Source of the DNA: Metabacillus crassostreae
GTDB taxonomy: Bacteria > Bacillota > Bacilli > Bacillales > Bacillaceae
DNA: 64,000 bases
Assembly: GCF_016908395.1 (NCBI RefSeq)
Contig: NZ_JAFBDU010000002.1
Span: 1-64,000, forward strand
Reading direction: 5' to 3'
The translations under genes were made by a program, and so were the position numbers. Below are positions 1 to 9,039 of the stretch, piece after piece; the first letter of the stretch is position 1; each line of letters starts with the position of its first letter. Under the pieces are notes generated by a model. The model ran no database searches. It was not told the origin of the DNA and was given only the letters and a program-made list of their open reading frames with translations.

Positions 1-76
1 TTGTACTAACTGATTTAACATAAGGGTTACCAGAAAGTGCTTTAATCTCTTTCTCTGTAAATATCTTTTTACTCAT
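1..76 (-). CDS. IS3-type transposase OrfA (HTH protein), N-terminal 25 residues only
   Basis: The ATG at 76-74 follows a GGGGAAAAACAG ribosome binding site and gives MSKKIFTEKEIKALSGNPYV, continuing KSVST to the edge. That N-terminus resembles, from memory, the helix-turn-helix OrfA proteins of IS150-like elements in Bacillus. The helix-turn-helix itself lies outside the window. In IS3 elements OrfA binds the ends and a frameshifted OrfAB is the active transposase; none of that can be checked here. Confidence 0.6.
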   Translation of the reverse strand, partial: MSKKIFTEKEIKALSGNPYVKSVST

Positions 77-122
77 TCTGTTTTTCCCCAATCCCTATTT
101 TTTCTCTTAATTATACAAAAAA

Positions 123-168
123 GTACCCCATAGGTAGACTTTTTATAAGTGTCTACTCTATAGGGTAC
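123..168. repeat. Inverted repeat at the IS left end
   Basis: The arms at 123-139 (GTACCCCATAGGTAGAC) and 151-168 (GTCTACTCTATAGGGTAC) pair with two mismatches/bulges around an 11-base loop. The hairpin sits between the IS end and the transposase start. It could be a binding site for the transposase or a block to read-through from outside. Confidence 0.6.
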
Positions 169-265
169 ATTTTATATATAATAACCCACTCGGTTTTATT
201 ATTCCCAAGGATAAGGATATACTTATGTTAATTATAGTTGTAGAAATCAAAAAGGAGTGTTACGG

Positions 266-433
266 ATGAGATCTCCAAAAGTATTACTTATTGGATCAGT
301 CATAACTGACATAGCTATCATTATATATTTACTAACATTAATTGATGAGATGGGTATCGGTCTTGTTATTTTATTGTCTGCTTTATTACTCGGGGCAACT
401 TTTTTCACATATAGAATCATGTCCAAAATATAA
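266..433 (+). CDS. Small two-helix membrane protein, 55 aa
   Basis: The ATG at 266 lies 8 bases after an AAAGGAGTG ribosome binding site and opens a 55-codon frame. Residues about 6-25 and 31-47 are strongly hydrophobic and are separated by a short Asp/Glu turn (LIDEMG), giving a predicted helical hairpin in the membrane with a basic C-terminus. No family is recognised. It stands alone between the IS end and the convergent phzF-like gene, and an inverted repeat lies 16 bases after its stop. The ribosome binding site and hydrophobic pattern support a real gene; the function is unknown. Confidence 0.6.
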   Translation: MRSPKVLLIGSVITDIAIIIYLLTLIDEMGIGLVILLSALLLGATFFTYRIMSKI

Positions 434-449
434 TGTAACAGAATTATCT

Positions 450-485
450 ACAATGAACACCTAATTTAAATATGGTGTTCATTGT
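450..485. terminator. 12-bp perfect hairpin between convergent genes
   Basis: ACAATGAACACC (450-461) pairs perfectly with GGTGTTCATTGT (474-485) around a 12-base AT loop. It lies between the stops of the 55-aa gene and the phzF-like gene, where a shared terminator is expected. There is no clear T-run on either side, so termination strength is uncertain. Confidence 0.55.
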
Positions 486-487
486 GT

Positions 488-1348
488 TCAATACCATTCT
501 CCTTTAGCTATATTCACTACCTTTCCACCAACATGAATGGCGTATTCTTCATTAACCATCTCAGCTTTTATATGTATGAGAGATTCCCTTTGAATTTCAT
601 AGCCTTGCTCTACCTTTATATCTATCTTCTTATTCTTTAAATAATCGTGTTTTAATAGATAGCCCGCTAAACATCCATTTGCACTTCCTGTTGCAGGATC
701 TTCAGGTATCCCGAATATATCGACAAAAACACGAGCATTTAGATGATGTTCTTCATTATATGTATCACGACTAAATACAAGAATTGCTTTAGCTCTTGTA
801 TTTTGCGTTAGTGAAACTAATTTCTCTTGATTAACCTTTGCTTTTTTTACAGCTTCTAGGTTTTTTAAAGGTACGATAATAAATGGCAATCCTGTTGATA
901 CATCTTGAATCGGATAGTTAGAATCAAAGTCACCTTCCTCTAATTGTAGAACTTGACTAACTTCCCCCCATGAAAACTCTTCCGCAAAATCTGGTTGATT
1001 TTGCTTCATCCAAATAATAGAATCATCAAATGTAACTGGAATATCTCCTACCTTTAACTTTAATGTTACACGATCCTGCGATTTCTTCATTAATTCTTTT
1101 CTTATAATGTAAGAAGTACCCAAAGTTGGATGACCAGCAAATGGCACCTCTTCATTAGGAGTAAAGATTCTTACATGATAACCTCCATCTTTATCTACCC
1201 CACTAATAAAGGTTGTTTCAGAAAAATTTGTTTCCTTTGCAATTTGCTGCATTTCTTCGCTTGTCAAATCACCAATTTCATTGAAGACAGCTAATTGATT
1301 TCCTTTATATTTTTCTTCAGCAAATACGTCTACGATATAGTAAATCAT
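488..1348 (-). CDS. PhzF family isomerase/epimerase-like protein
   Basis: This is a 286-aa protein of the phenazine-biosynthesis PhzF fold (diaminopimelate-epimerase-like). It opens with the family N-terminus (IVDVFAEEKYKGNQLAV), carries the acidic catalytic region around residues 42-48 (NFSETTF), a FAGHPTLG motif near 70, and the hallmark DPATGSANG near 217-225. Length is normal for the family. An AAGGAGG site lies 8 bases before the ATG. Members isomerise small metabolites, and most Bacillus copies have no assigned substrate. No phenazine genes lie nearby, so this is probably a housekeeping or detoxifying homologue. Confidence 0.9.
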   Translation of the reverse strand: MIYYIVDVFAEEKYKGNQLAVFNEIGDLTSEEMQQIAKETNFSETTFISGVDKDGGYHVRIFTPNEEVPFAGHPTLGTSYIIRKELMKKSQDRVTLKLKVGDIPVTFDDSIIWMKQNQPDFAEEFSWGEVSQVLQLEEGDFDSNYPIQDVSTGLPFIIVPLKNLEAVKKAKVNQEKLVSLTQNTRAKAILVFSRDTYNEEHHLNARVFVDIFGIPEDPATGSANGCLAGYLLKHDYLKNKKIDIKVEQGYEIQRESLIHIKAEMVNEEYAIHVGGKVVNIAKGEWY

Positions 1349-1728
1349 AAGTAATCCTCCTTAAATATAAATAATTTCATACTAGAAAAATAATCTATTA
1401 CTATAATCAAAAATTCAAAATACAACCAACTATATATTTGTATCTATTTTAATTTAATCATGTGGTACAGAATGAAAGGTGTCTGTGTTAAATCATATTC
1501 TATATCTCCATTTCTTTTTCCTCTTTTAATTCGTTTACAGAAATACAATAGTTCAAATCAAAATTTATACTATCTCTTTCTAAAAATGGATTCCACTTAA
1601 AACCTCTCTAACTTCACCAAAGAGTTGATATAACAAATAATAAAACAAAATAGGATGAAAAGATGAGTAAATCTTTCCAAAATGTACAAAATAACCATAC
1701 TAAACTTTAAAAATGGATTTGATTTCAA
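1349..1728. other. Intergenic region upstream of the germination operon
   Basis: No open frame with a ribosome binding site is seen. The only notable element is CATACTA at 1696-1702, identical to the -10 consensus of forespore sigma-G, 27 bases before the first germination gene. TGAGTA at 1664-1669 resembles a sigma-G -35 but stands 26 bases away rather than 17-18, so the promoter is tentative. Confidence 0.35.
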
Positions 1729-3321
1729 TTGAAAAAAACACCGAGACCACTTATTCCGCTAAGCAAGTGGAAGTCAAATGAAAAAGATAATAAAAATCAT
1801 GCAAATCAAAAAAGCGAAAAATCTCAACTCCTTTCAGAATCGATGGAAAAAATCAAAAAAGATATTGGACATAGTCCAGATATTATTATAAGAGAATTCA
1901 AAATTGGTACAGTTGAAATCGTTCATGCAGCTGTAATATATGTTGATGGCTTAGCGGACAAAGACCTAATTCATCACACAATATTACAAAATCTCATGAT
2001 CGATCTTCGTGAAACAAGATTACAGGAAGAAATAACATCTCAGATAATTATTCAACAAATTAAAGAGTTTTCATTATCAGCTGGAGAATTAGAAATTATT
2101 AAGGATTATCAAACAGATTACGAAAAAGTGTATGAAACGATTTTATCTGGTGATTCGGTTATCTTAATTGATGGTTCATCAGAAGCATACAAAATCGGCA
2201 CGAAAGGCTGGGAAGGAAGAGGTGTTGAGGAACCTACCTCAGAACAGCTTGTTCGGGGACCTAAAGATGGATTCACAGAAAATATCCGAACTAATACATC
2301 ATTAATTAGGCGACGAATTAATGATATTAATCTTGTATTTGAACCAATCAAAGTAGGAAAAAGATCTAAAACAGAAATTGCGATTACATATATAAAAGAG
2401 GTAGCCAATGACAAGATCGTAGAAGAAGTTCGTGAGAGATTAGAAAGAATTGATATTGATGCCATATTGGAAAGTGGCTATGTGGAAAGTTTAATCCAAG
2501 ATGAAACTTATACTCCTTTTCCAACTGTATACAATACCGAAAGACCTGATTCTGTTGTTGGGGGACTTTTAGAAGGAAGAGTCGCAATATTAGTTGATGG
2601 TACGCCTTTTGTTTTAGTTGTACCAGCTTTATTTATCCACTTTATGCAATCTAGTGAAGACTACTACCAACGAGCCGATATCTCTACATTGATTAGACTC
2701 CTAAGAGTTGGAGCATTCTTACTCTCTCTATTAACGCCAGCTGCTTATATTGCAGTGACAACGTATCACCAGGAAATGCTACCAACCACATTATTGGTGA
2801 GTCTTACTGCTCAAAGAGAAGGAGTACCCTTCCCTGCATTTATAGAAGCTGTTTTTATGGAATTAACATTCGAAATCTTACGTGAAGCAGGAATTCGAAT
2901 GCCAAGAGCTGTTGGAGCAGCTATTTCCATTGTTGGAGCACTAGTTTTAGGACAAGCAGCTGTTGAAGCTGGATTAGTGTCTGCTACAATGGTCATTGTT
3001 GTTTCTTTAACAGCGATAGCTAGCTTTGTTACCCCTAAATTCAATATGGCCATATCCGTTAGAATGCTTCGTTTTGGTTTCATGATTTTAGCTGCGACCT
3101 TTGGTTTATTCGGAATTATTCTCGGCTTAATCATCTTAATTGCTCATTTATGTAGCTTACGATCATTCGGAGTTCCCTACCTCCTGCCATTTGCACCATT
3201 TGTTCTGAAAGATCAAAAGGACGGAATTATTCGTTTATCACTTTGGGGAATGAAGACCAGACCTAAATTAATTAGTGGAAAAGATAAAGTTAGAGAAAAC
3301 ACTCCTAAACCATCACCTTAA
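1729..3321 (+). CDS. Spore germinant receptor subunit A (GerA family)
   Basis: A 530-aa GerA-family protein, the A subunit of an inner-membrane germinant receptor in the dormant spore. The charged soluble N-terminal half (1 to about 280) includes ILIDGSSEAYKIGTKGWEGR and ESLIQDETYTPFPTVYNTERPD. Next is the membrane half with the conserved VALV-type segment LVDGTPFVLVVPALF, then EGVPFPAFIEAVFMELTFE and EAGIRMPRAVGAAISIVGAL. The start is TTG at 1729: an in-frame TGA at 1720 rules out anything upstream, and the ribosome binding site is poor. It heads an A-C-D-B operon. Family membership is clear; the germinant cannot be told from sequence. Confidence 0.93.
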   Translation: MKKTPRPLIPLSKWKSNEKDNKNHANQKSEKSQLLSESMEKIKKDIGHSPDIIIREFKIGTVEIVHAAVIYVDGLADKDLIHHTILQNLMIDLRETRLQEEITSQIIIQQIKEFSLSAGELEIIKDYQTDYEKVYETILSGDSVILIDGSSEAYKIGTKGWEGRGVEEPTSEQLVRGPKDGFTENIRTNTSLIRRRINDINLVFEPIKVGKRSKTEIAITYIKEVANDKIVEEVRERLERIDIDAILESGYVESLIQDETYTPFPTVYNTERPDSVVGGLLEGRVAILVDGTPFVLVVPALFIHFMQSSEDYYQRADISTLIRLLRVGAFLLSLLTPAAYIAVTTYHQEMLPTTLLVSLTAQREGVPFPAFIEAVFMELTFEILREAGIRMPRAVGAAISIVGALVLGQAAVEAGLVSATMVIVVSLTAIASFVTPKFNMAISVRMLRFGFMILAATFGLFGIILGLIILIAHLCSLRSFGVPYLLPFAPFVLKDQKDGIIRLSLWGMKTRPKLISGKDKVRENTPKPSP

Positions 3322-3345
3322 ACCAACAAAATGGAGGGAAAACAC

Positions 3346-4536
3346 TTGTTCAAAAAATATATGTTTATTGCTCTAATTTTCTCTCTATTATCTGGTTGTT
3401 GGAGTGCTAAAGAATTAACTGAATTAGCAATTGTATCTGCAATGGGAATTGAAAAATCTGGTGATGAGTATGAAGTGACAGTTCAAATCATAAACCCAGG
3501 AGATATTGCAGGGAAAACACAAACAACTAGGGTTGCTGTTTCTACATATTCTATTAAAGGCAGATCTATTTTTGAAGCAATTAGAAAACTATCAAAGCAT
3601 GCACCTAGAAAATTATATTTTGCTCACTTACGTCTTGTTGTAATTGGTGAGGAATTAGCCAAAGAAGGAATAAGCAAAGCATTAGAATTTATGTCAAGAG
3701 ATCATGAATTTCGTACTGACTTTTATCTTGTAGTTTCTACAAAAAACTCACCATCGGAAATACTAAATGTTTTGACACCCATTGAAAAAAATCCATCAAA
3801 CAAAGTTTTTAATACAATTGAAGTTTCTTATAAAAACTGGGCTCCTACAGCAAGAGTAAATTTAGATGAACTCATTAATAAGCTAACCTCTACCGGAAAT
3901 AACCCAGTTTTAACAGGAATCATTATTGAAGGTAACGAAAATATCTCTGGTTCACTTGAAAATGTTGAAAGTATTCCCTCTCCTGCTAATCTGATTCTTG
4001 AGAATATTGCGATCTTTCAAGATGAAAAATTAGTTGGCTGGCTAGATCAAGAAGAAAGCAAAGGCTATAACTATATTACAGATAATGTCATCAATACAGT
4101 AGCAGTTCTTGATTGGCAAGATGGAAATATCACTCTTGAATTTACAAATTCCTCCACAAAAGTAACAGCTATCACCAGTGGAAACAATAGACCAAAAATA
4201 AAGGTAGATGTATTTCCTGAAGGTCAGATCGGAGAGGTTCAAGCAGATATCGATTTAACTAATGAAAAAGATATGAAAGAACTCGAAAAAATAACGAACG
4301 AAAGAGGAAATAAAGTTTTAACTGATGTTATTAAAAAGGCACAGAAATTGGAAACTGACATATTCGGCTTTGGTGAAGCCATCCACCGAGAAGATCCCAA
4401 AACATGGAGTAAAATAGAGGATAAATGGAATGAAGAGGTTTTTCCAGAATTAGAAGTAGAAATAAATTTTCAAACTACAATACGTAGATTAGGAACAACA
4501 AACGAATCCTTTCTTAATGAGATGGAGGGTAAGTAG
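3346..4536 (+). CDS. Spore germinant receptor lipoprotein subunit C (Ger(x)C family)
   Basis: This is the lipoprotein C subunit of the receptor, needed for its assembly and function. A TTG at 3346 is the likely start: ATGGAGGG at 3331-3338 is the ribosome binding site and not the first codons. The protein is then about 396 aa. It begins LFKKYMFIALIFSLLSGCWS, a signal peptide with lipobox LSGC. The body matches Ger(x)C proteins (ELAIVSAMGIEKSGDEYEV, VQIINPG, HLRLVVIGEELA). Its TAG overlaps the GTG of the next gene by one base, so the two are translationally coupled. Confidence 0.92.
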   Translation: MFKKYMFIALIFSLLSGCWSAKELTELAIVSAMGIEKSGDEYEVTVQIINPGDIAGKTQTTRVAVSTYSIKGRSIFEAIRKLSKHAPRKLYFAHLRLVVIGEELAKEGISKALEFMSRDHEFRTDFYLVVSTKNSPSEILNVLTPIEKNPSNKVFNTIEVSYKNWAPTARVNLDELINKLTSTGNNPVLTGIIIEGNENISGSLENVESIPSPANLILENIAIFQDEKLVGWLDQEESKGYNYITDNVINTVAVLDWQDGNITLEFTNSSTKVTAITSGNNRPKIKVDVFPEGQIGEVQADIDLTNEKDMKELEKITNERGNKVLTDVIKKAQKLETDIFGFGEAIHREDPKTWSKIEDKWNEEVFPELEVEINFQTTIRRLGTTNESFLNEMEGK

Positions 4537-4784
4537 TGGCAATTAAAATAATTTTTTATCTATTTATTGTCTCAGGATTAAGCTATTGGGAAGCCGGAAA
4601 AATGAGGAAAAATAAACAAATGAAAGAAATGTATACCTATTTGGTCATCATTGGAATAACTAGTATCATCTATATCACTCACATATTAAAATTTCCTATC
4701 CCTAACCCTTTAGAAGGAATTAAGTTTATATATGAGCCGGTTGGTCAATTTGTCGATCAAATTCTTGGAGGTGGTGCAACTTGA
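4536..4784 (+). CDS. Small two-helix membrane protein, candidate germinant receptor D subunit
   Basis: An 82-aa protein with hydrophobic segments at about 3-18 and 32-51, separated by a basic stretch (KMRKNKQMKEM). It starts with GTG inside the stop of subunit C and ends in a TTGA overlap with subunit B. Several Bacillus receptors carry a small two-helix D subunit in the same operon that modulates the response to germinants; size, topology and tight coupling fit that group. Sequence similarity among D subunits is low, so the call rests on context and topology. Confidence 0.7.
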   Translation: MAIKIIFYLFIVSGLSYWEAGKMRKNKQMKEMYTYLVIIGITSIIYITHILKFPIPNPLEGIKFIYEPVGQFVDQILGGGAT

Positions 4785-5878
4785 AAAAAGAAGTTGTTCT
4801 TTCTTCCTCTCAATTTAGTATCTTAATTATTTTATTCGTAATGGGTAGCTCTGTTTTATTTTTGCCGGCTATGCTTACAGGTATCGCTAAACAAGATGCT
4901 AGTTTTTCTGTGATAATTGGATCCATTTCTGGCGTATTAGTAGCATACTTCTATGCTCATTTTGGCAGATACTTTCACAATAAAAGTTATATTGAAGCTA
5001 TAAAAGATACATTCGGTTCTAAAATCGCAGTATTTTTTGTTCTCTTTACCTTTTCCTACTTAATATTTCTTTGTTCCATTCTTATATGGGATATTGGTGA
5101 TTTTATCATAACTCAGATTCTACCTGGAACACCCATTCAATCAATTTATATTTTATTTCTAATTGTTGTGGTCTATGTAACTAGATTAGGAATTGAAACT
5201 CTAGCAAGAACAGCTGAAATTTTTCTGCCATGGGTTTTTTTATTATTCTTAATCTTAATTATCCTTCTTTTCCCTGAGCTTGAATGGACCAATGCGTTAC
5301 CGATCTTTGAGAATGGCATAAAACCATCTTTATATGGTGCTTACTACATGATTGGTTTTCCTTTTCTTGAATTATTTACTTTGTTAATGTTTACTCCTTA
5401 TATAAAAAGTAAAGATAAACTATCTAAAGCTTTCTTAATAGGCGTAACAATTGGATCAGTTGCTTTAATCATTTTAACCGTTTATTGTGTGCTTATTTTA
5501 GGTCCGGGAATTACAACTAGACAAGAATACCCTATTTATGTTCTTGGGAAAAAAATCAGTTTGGGCAATTTTCTTGAACGATTAGAAATAATTGTAGCGA
5601 TTATGTGGTTTATTAGCATTTTTTTTAAACTCACGCTTACTTTCTATGCGCTATGTCTCGGTATATCACAATTTTTAAACTTAAAAAGTTATAAGGTAGT
5701 GACAATTCCATCTGCCATTTTCTTCTTTGTCATAACCCTTATTTTGATACCAGATTCTGTTTATATTAAAGAGTATTCCAAATATACGAACACACCATAT
5801 ATCATAACAGTCGGGTTAATAATACCAGCCTTGGTTTACATAACTGCTCTTCTTAAGAAGAAGTTCAAGAGTCCATAA
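4781..5878 (+). CDS. Spore germinant receptor subunit B (GerB family, APC-type transporter fold)
   Basis: A 365-aa integral membrane protein with about ten hydrophobic helices, the usual size for GerB-type subunits, which share the amino acid-polyamine-organocation fold and are thought to bind the germinant. Typical features are the N-terminal QFSILIILFVMGSSVLFLPA and the central EIFLPWVFLLF and YMIGFPFLELFTLLMF segments. The TTG start at 4781 overlaps the TGA of the D gene. It is the last gene of the operon. The region after it is a repeat element whose hairpin could act as the terminator. Confidence 0.93.
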   Translation: MKKEVVLSSSQFSILIILFVMGSSVLFLPAMLTGIAKQDASFSVIIGSISGVLVAYFYAHFGRYFHNKSYIEAIKDTFGSKIAVFFVLFTFSYLIFLCSILIWDIGDFIITQILPGTPIQSIYILFLIVVVYVTRLGIETLARTAEIFLPWVFLLFLILIILLFPELEWTNALPIFENGIKPSLYGAYYMIGFPFLELFTLLMFTPYIKSKDKLSKAFLIGVTIGSVALIILTVYCVLILGPGITTRQEYPIYVLGKKISLGNFLERLEIIVAIMWFISIFFKLTLTFYALCLGISQFLNLKSYKVVTIPSAIFFFVITLILIPDSVYIKEYSKYTNTPYIITVGLIIPALVYITALLKKKFKSP

Positions 5879-5927
5879 TATATAATAACGGTGCTTTTCT
5901 ATCGACGTTATAAAAAAAATTAAAGAG

Positions 5928-6242
5928 GCAGGGACATAATTAAGTATCATACAAAAAGAAAATAGACCTAAATTCAGTTAAGCTAAAAAGAAACGAGTTT
6001 GTTCCATTGCGCTGCAGACACTGTGCCTCCCTTCAGCTACGCCTGCTTAGTTCTCAGCCTTTCCTCTATTTCCGTAGTTGACCTAGTATCTTCCGTTCCA
6101 TTCCACTATTACTTAAAAAATTGTATACAATATCTAATATCTATTGCAGGCAGTAAAAGACCCGAACTCTTAGGCGAAAGATTGATTGAAATATCACCTA
6201 ATAGATCGGGTTTTTCATTAGTTTAAATATTTATGTCCCAGC
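5928..6242. repeat. Modular repeat element, copy A (GGGACATAA-ended)
   Basis: A 315-bp non-coding element between convergent genes. Its ends form a 12-bp terminal inverted repeat with one mismatch (GCAGGGACATAA at 5928 against GCTGGGACATAA read on the other strand from 6242). Inside are a degraded GC-rich core (about 6000-6110, with TTCCATTGCGCTGCAGACAC) and a hairpin CCCGAACTCTTAGGC / CACCTAATAGATCGGG (about 6160-6210). The same order of modules recurs, on the other strand, at 62490-62827. No coding sequence is seen, so it looks like a MITE-like, non-autonomous element. Confidence 0.75.
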
Positions 6243-6259
6243 ATCTTCTTTTCGTACTT

Positions 6260-7306
6260 TTACGTTGTCATCTCAGATTGAACATAATAGTAAAGCAAGT
6301 TAGCTGTATGTTCAAGTGAAGTGTAGTGTGTCCGTTCAAATGCATGTGAAGCATCAATACCAGGTCCTATTAAGCCGTGAACTAAATCGTGTCCAGAGCG
6401 AATAGCAGCAGAGGCATCTGAGCCATAGTATGGATATATATCTACTTTGTACGCGATGTTATTTTGCTTAGCAAGTTCAATTAGTTTTTTTCGCAAACCA
6501 TAATGATAAGGACCACTTGAATCCTTAGCACAAATTGACACCGTAAACTCATCTGTTCTTTGACCATCACCAATAGCACCCATATCAACAGCTAAATATT
6601 CAACTGTTTCAGGAGGAATATTTGAGTTGCCTCCATACCCAATTTCCTCGTTATTTGAGATTAGAAAATGCGTTGTGTATGGGAGGCTTATCTGTTCTAT
6701 TGTTATTTTTTTAATTAAATTTAATAATAATGCCACACTAGCTTTATCATCCAAATGACGTGACTTGATAAAACCACTTTTTGTTATCTCAGCTCTAGGG
6801 TTAAAGGATATAAAATCACCAACCTCAATTCCAAGCTTTCTTACATCATCTGCATTATGTACCTTTTCATCAATTCTTACTTCAATATTTTTTTGATTTC
6901 TTTCTAATTTTCCCGCATCTTTATAAACATGGACAGATGTTTGATGCATAAGAATTGTTCCAGAATAAACTTCTCCATTAATGGTCTCAATTTGGCAATA
7001 CTCTCCCTCAATTGAGTTATAAGTAAATCCACCTATTAAATCAATCATTAGTCTTCCAGTTGATTTGATTTCCTTCACAATCGCCCCTAAGGTATCAACA
7101 TGTGCAGTTAACATTCTATGTTGATTTTTGTTTTCTCCAGGAATGGTTACGAGTAAGCCACCTTTATGGTTTCTCTTCATATCAACATGAAAATCTTTTA
7201 AATATTTTTCTACAAATGAGATAATTTCAGTCGTATGACCTGAAGGACTAGGGATTTCCACTAATTCTTTTATAAGCTGCATTGTTTCTGATGTCATTGA
7301 TTTCAT
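6260..7306 (-). CDS. M42 family metallopeptidase (aminopeptidase)
   Basis: A 348-aa cytosolic peptidase of the M42 (FrvX/YsdC/deblocking aminopeptidase) group, which builds large self-compartmentalised complexes. Metal-binding and catalytic motifs appear in order: TAHVDTLGAIV (near 69), SRHLDDKASVALL (Asp ligand, near 184), NNEEIGYGGNS (catalytic and metal Glu, near 220), AVDMGAIG (near 240) and the C-terminal His in SHAFERTHY (near 325). The substrate side is unspecified; cellulase annotations of such proteins are usually wrong. AAGGAG precedes the ATG. It is transcribed toward repeat copy A. Confidence 0.9.
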   Translation of the reverse strand: MKSMTSETMQLIKELVEIPSPSGHTTEIISFVEKYLKDFHVDMKRNHKGGLLVTIPGENKNQHRMLTAHVDTLGAIVKEIKSTGRLMIDLIGGFTYNSIEGEYCQIETINGEVYSGTILMHQTSVHVYKDAGKLERNQKNIEVRIDEKVHNADDVRKLGIEVGDFISFNPRAEITKSGFIKSRHLDDKASVALLLNLIKKITIEQISLPYTTHFLISNNEEIGYGGNSNIPPETVEYLAVDMGAIGDGQRTDEFTVSICAKDSSGPYHYGLRKKLIELAKQNNIAYKVDIYPYYGSDASAAIRSGHDLVHGLIGPGIDASHAFERTHYTSLEHTANLLYYYVQSEMTT

Positions 7307-7595
7307 AAGATCTCCTTAACAATTTTTTGATTTGTAGTTCTCTCATATTGTAGCTTACATAAAAGAGATTTAAAAACATTAATCCAATGTATAGAGTTAC
7401 TAAATACTATAAATGAATAGGATAAACTCAAATTAATAGTTACATGTTTTCCTCTTATGTATTATGTTCTTAATTAAGGTTCTTTAAATTCTTTCCAATT
7501 GATCTAGTTATGTGATAAATGTATTGCATTCTCTAAAGTAATATCATCAAGTTTTATAATTTGTCATAATAAATAATTCCTAAGGAGACAGTAAG

Positions 7596-8735
7596 ATGAA
7601 TAAAAAGGGTGTTTCTAGAAGATATGATTTAGACTGGTTAAAAGTCATCGCTACTCTGTTTGTTTTTTTGTACCATTGTTCCATGTATTTCAATCCCTTT
7701 ACTTGGCATGTCAAAAATAATCAACTTGATAACGGCATTATTTTAACTATTTCTTTATTAATAGGAATTTGGATTATGCCGCTTTTCTTTGTATTATCAG
7801 GAATTAGTACATCGTATTCCTTGAGTAAAAGAAATGCTAAATCATATTTACTTGAACGATTTATTCGATTAGGTATCCCCTTACTTTTTGGGATATTTAT
7901 TCTTTCACCACCACAAGTATATATTGAGCGGCTAGATCACAGTCAATTTTCAGACTCATTTTTAGCATTTATTCCACATTATTTTAACGGATTTTATTTA
8001 GAAATTGGAGGTAGTGGGAATTTCGCTTTCGTTGGATTACATCTATGGTATCTTTTGGCACTATTAATCTTCTCTATTATAACAATGCCATTATTACTTA
8101 AATTTCAACCTATAAAGCAAGTATCATTTTACCAGTTTATATTTATTCCTATAGCATTTACCCTTGTTTCTATATTTAGTATGACTGTAAATCTTGGGGG
8201 CTGGGATTTATTAGTTTACCTGATTTTATTTTTAGTAGGATACTTCTTTTTTTCTAGCAATTCTATTTTACGCTTAATTCAGCAAAAATTAAGCTATCTG
8301 TTAATTATAACGATCATTTCATTATCAACTTATATCATATGGTTTCATTTAGGCGTTCCAGAGAAATCGAATAATAGTTATTTTATTTTTGTGTTTTTAT
8401 CCGTGATTAGCAGTTGGAACCTTATTCTTAGTTTTTATTATCTGACTTTTAAGTATTTATCTTTCACCAATACTACCCTTAAATATTGTAGTGAAGCAGC
8501 TATGCCTTTTTATGTTCTTCATCAACCTATCATTGTGTTGATTGGGTTTATGATTAAAGATCTTCAATGGCCAATTTTAATAAAGTTTCCTGTTCTTATA
8601 TTTGTTTCATTTATTTTAATTGGAACTATTTATCATTTTGTTATACGTCATTTTAACGTGTTAAGAATACTATTTGGAATGAAAGGGAAAGGAAATCCGA
8701 ATAAAACAGTAAAAAGAAACAGTATATTAGCATAA
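7596..8735 (+). CDS. Membrane acyltransferase (acyltransferase-3 family)
   Basis: A 379-aa protein of the acyltransferase-3 family, integral membrane enzymes that move acyl groups onto sugars, peptidoglycan or lipids. The N-terminus DLDWLKVIATLFVFLYHCSMYF has the conserved Asp and the catalytic-type His. MPLFFVLSGISTSYSL and the Arg in LERFIRLGIPLLFG are also characteristic. About ten hydrophobic helices follow. A good AAGGAGAC site lies 7 bases before the ATG. It is monocistronic, so the context does not reveal the acceptor. Confidence 0.85.
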   Translation: MNKKGVSRRYDLDWLKVIATLFVFLYHCSMYFNPFTWHVKNNQLDNGIILTISLLIGIWIMPLFFVLSGISTSYSLSKRNAKSYLLERFIRLGIPLLFGIFILSPPQVYIERLDHSQFSDSFLAFIPHYFNGFYLEIGGSGNFAFVGLHLWYLLALLIFSIITMPLLLKFQPIKQVSFYQFIFIPIAFTLVSIFSMTVNLGGWDLLVYLILFLVGYFFFSSNSILRLIQQKLSYLLIITIISLSTYIIWFHLGVPEKSNNSYFIFVFLSVISSWNLILSFYYLTFKYLSFTNTTLKYCSEAAMPFYVLHQPIIVLIGFMIKDLQWPILIKFPVLIFVSFILIGTIYHFVIRHFNVLRILFGMKGKGNPNKTVKRNSILA

Positions 8736-8810
8736 ATAGGTTAAGGTTAGGTTTGCAGAATTAATATACTGCTATACATAAACACTTGTTAATTGAAGTG
8801 AGTTAAATAG

Positions 8811-8859
8811 CCTCGTAAAAAAAGCGTTTAAAAGCATTACAGACGCTTTTTTCACGAGG
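8811..8859. terminator. Long hairpin downstream of the acyltransferase
   Basis: CCTCGT at 8811, followed by a run of A and GCGT, pairs with ACGC, a T run and ACGAGG ending at 8859; the A and T runs lie inside the stem. It stands 76 bases after the acyltransferase stop. In this 304-base gap (8736-9039) nothing else is recognised. Confidence 0.5.
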
Positions 8860-9039
8860 AGGCTTCCATGTTCTATAAAAATTGCTTTCAACAGAATTAA
8901 ACTAAACCAGTCACTTAAATGCTCCTTTAACAGTTAATGCAATCTATTAGGAACAATCTTTCAGAAAAGAGCCTTACTTTATATGCAGAAACACTGTTTC
9001 TTCCTTTTATATGATACCAACATCTCTCTTAAAAACTCA

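Larger units (their letters stand above)
1..169 (-). mobile_element. Left end of an IS3-family (IS150-like) insertion sequence, truncated by the window edge
   Basis: The minus strand opens at 169 with TGTACCCTATAG, the TG start typical of IS3-family ends. A near-perfect inverted repeat follows (123-139 against 151-168), then a leader and the first codons of an OrfA-like protein (76 to 1). The sharp change of sequence after 169 fits an insertion boundary. The rest of the element lies left of the window, so its second end, target duplication and integrity cannot be seen. Confidence 0.6.

Noticed and set aside
1664-1702. Full sigma-G promoter before the germination operon
   Set aside because: The -10 is perfect, but the nearest -35 likeness is 26 bases away in place of 17-18, so only the -10 is reported.
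2118-2465. Long reverse frames inside the gerA-type gene
   Set aside because: Mirror frames of a well-supported coding region, with no start signals.
5999-6226. 75-aa open frame inside repeat copy A
   Set aside because: No ribosome binding site, lies wholly in a repeat, and the frame is not kept in the other copies.
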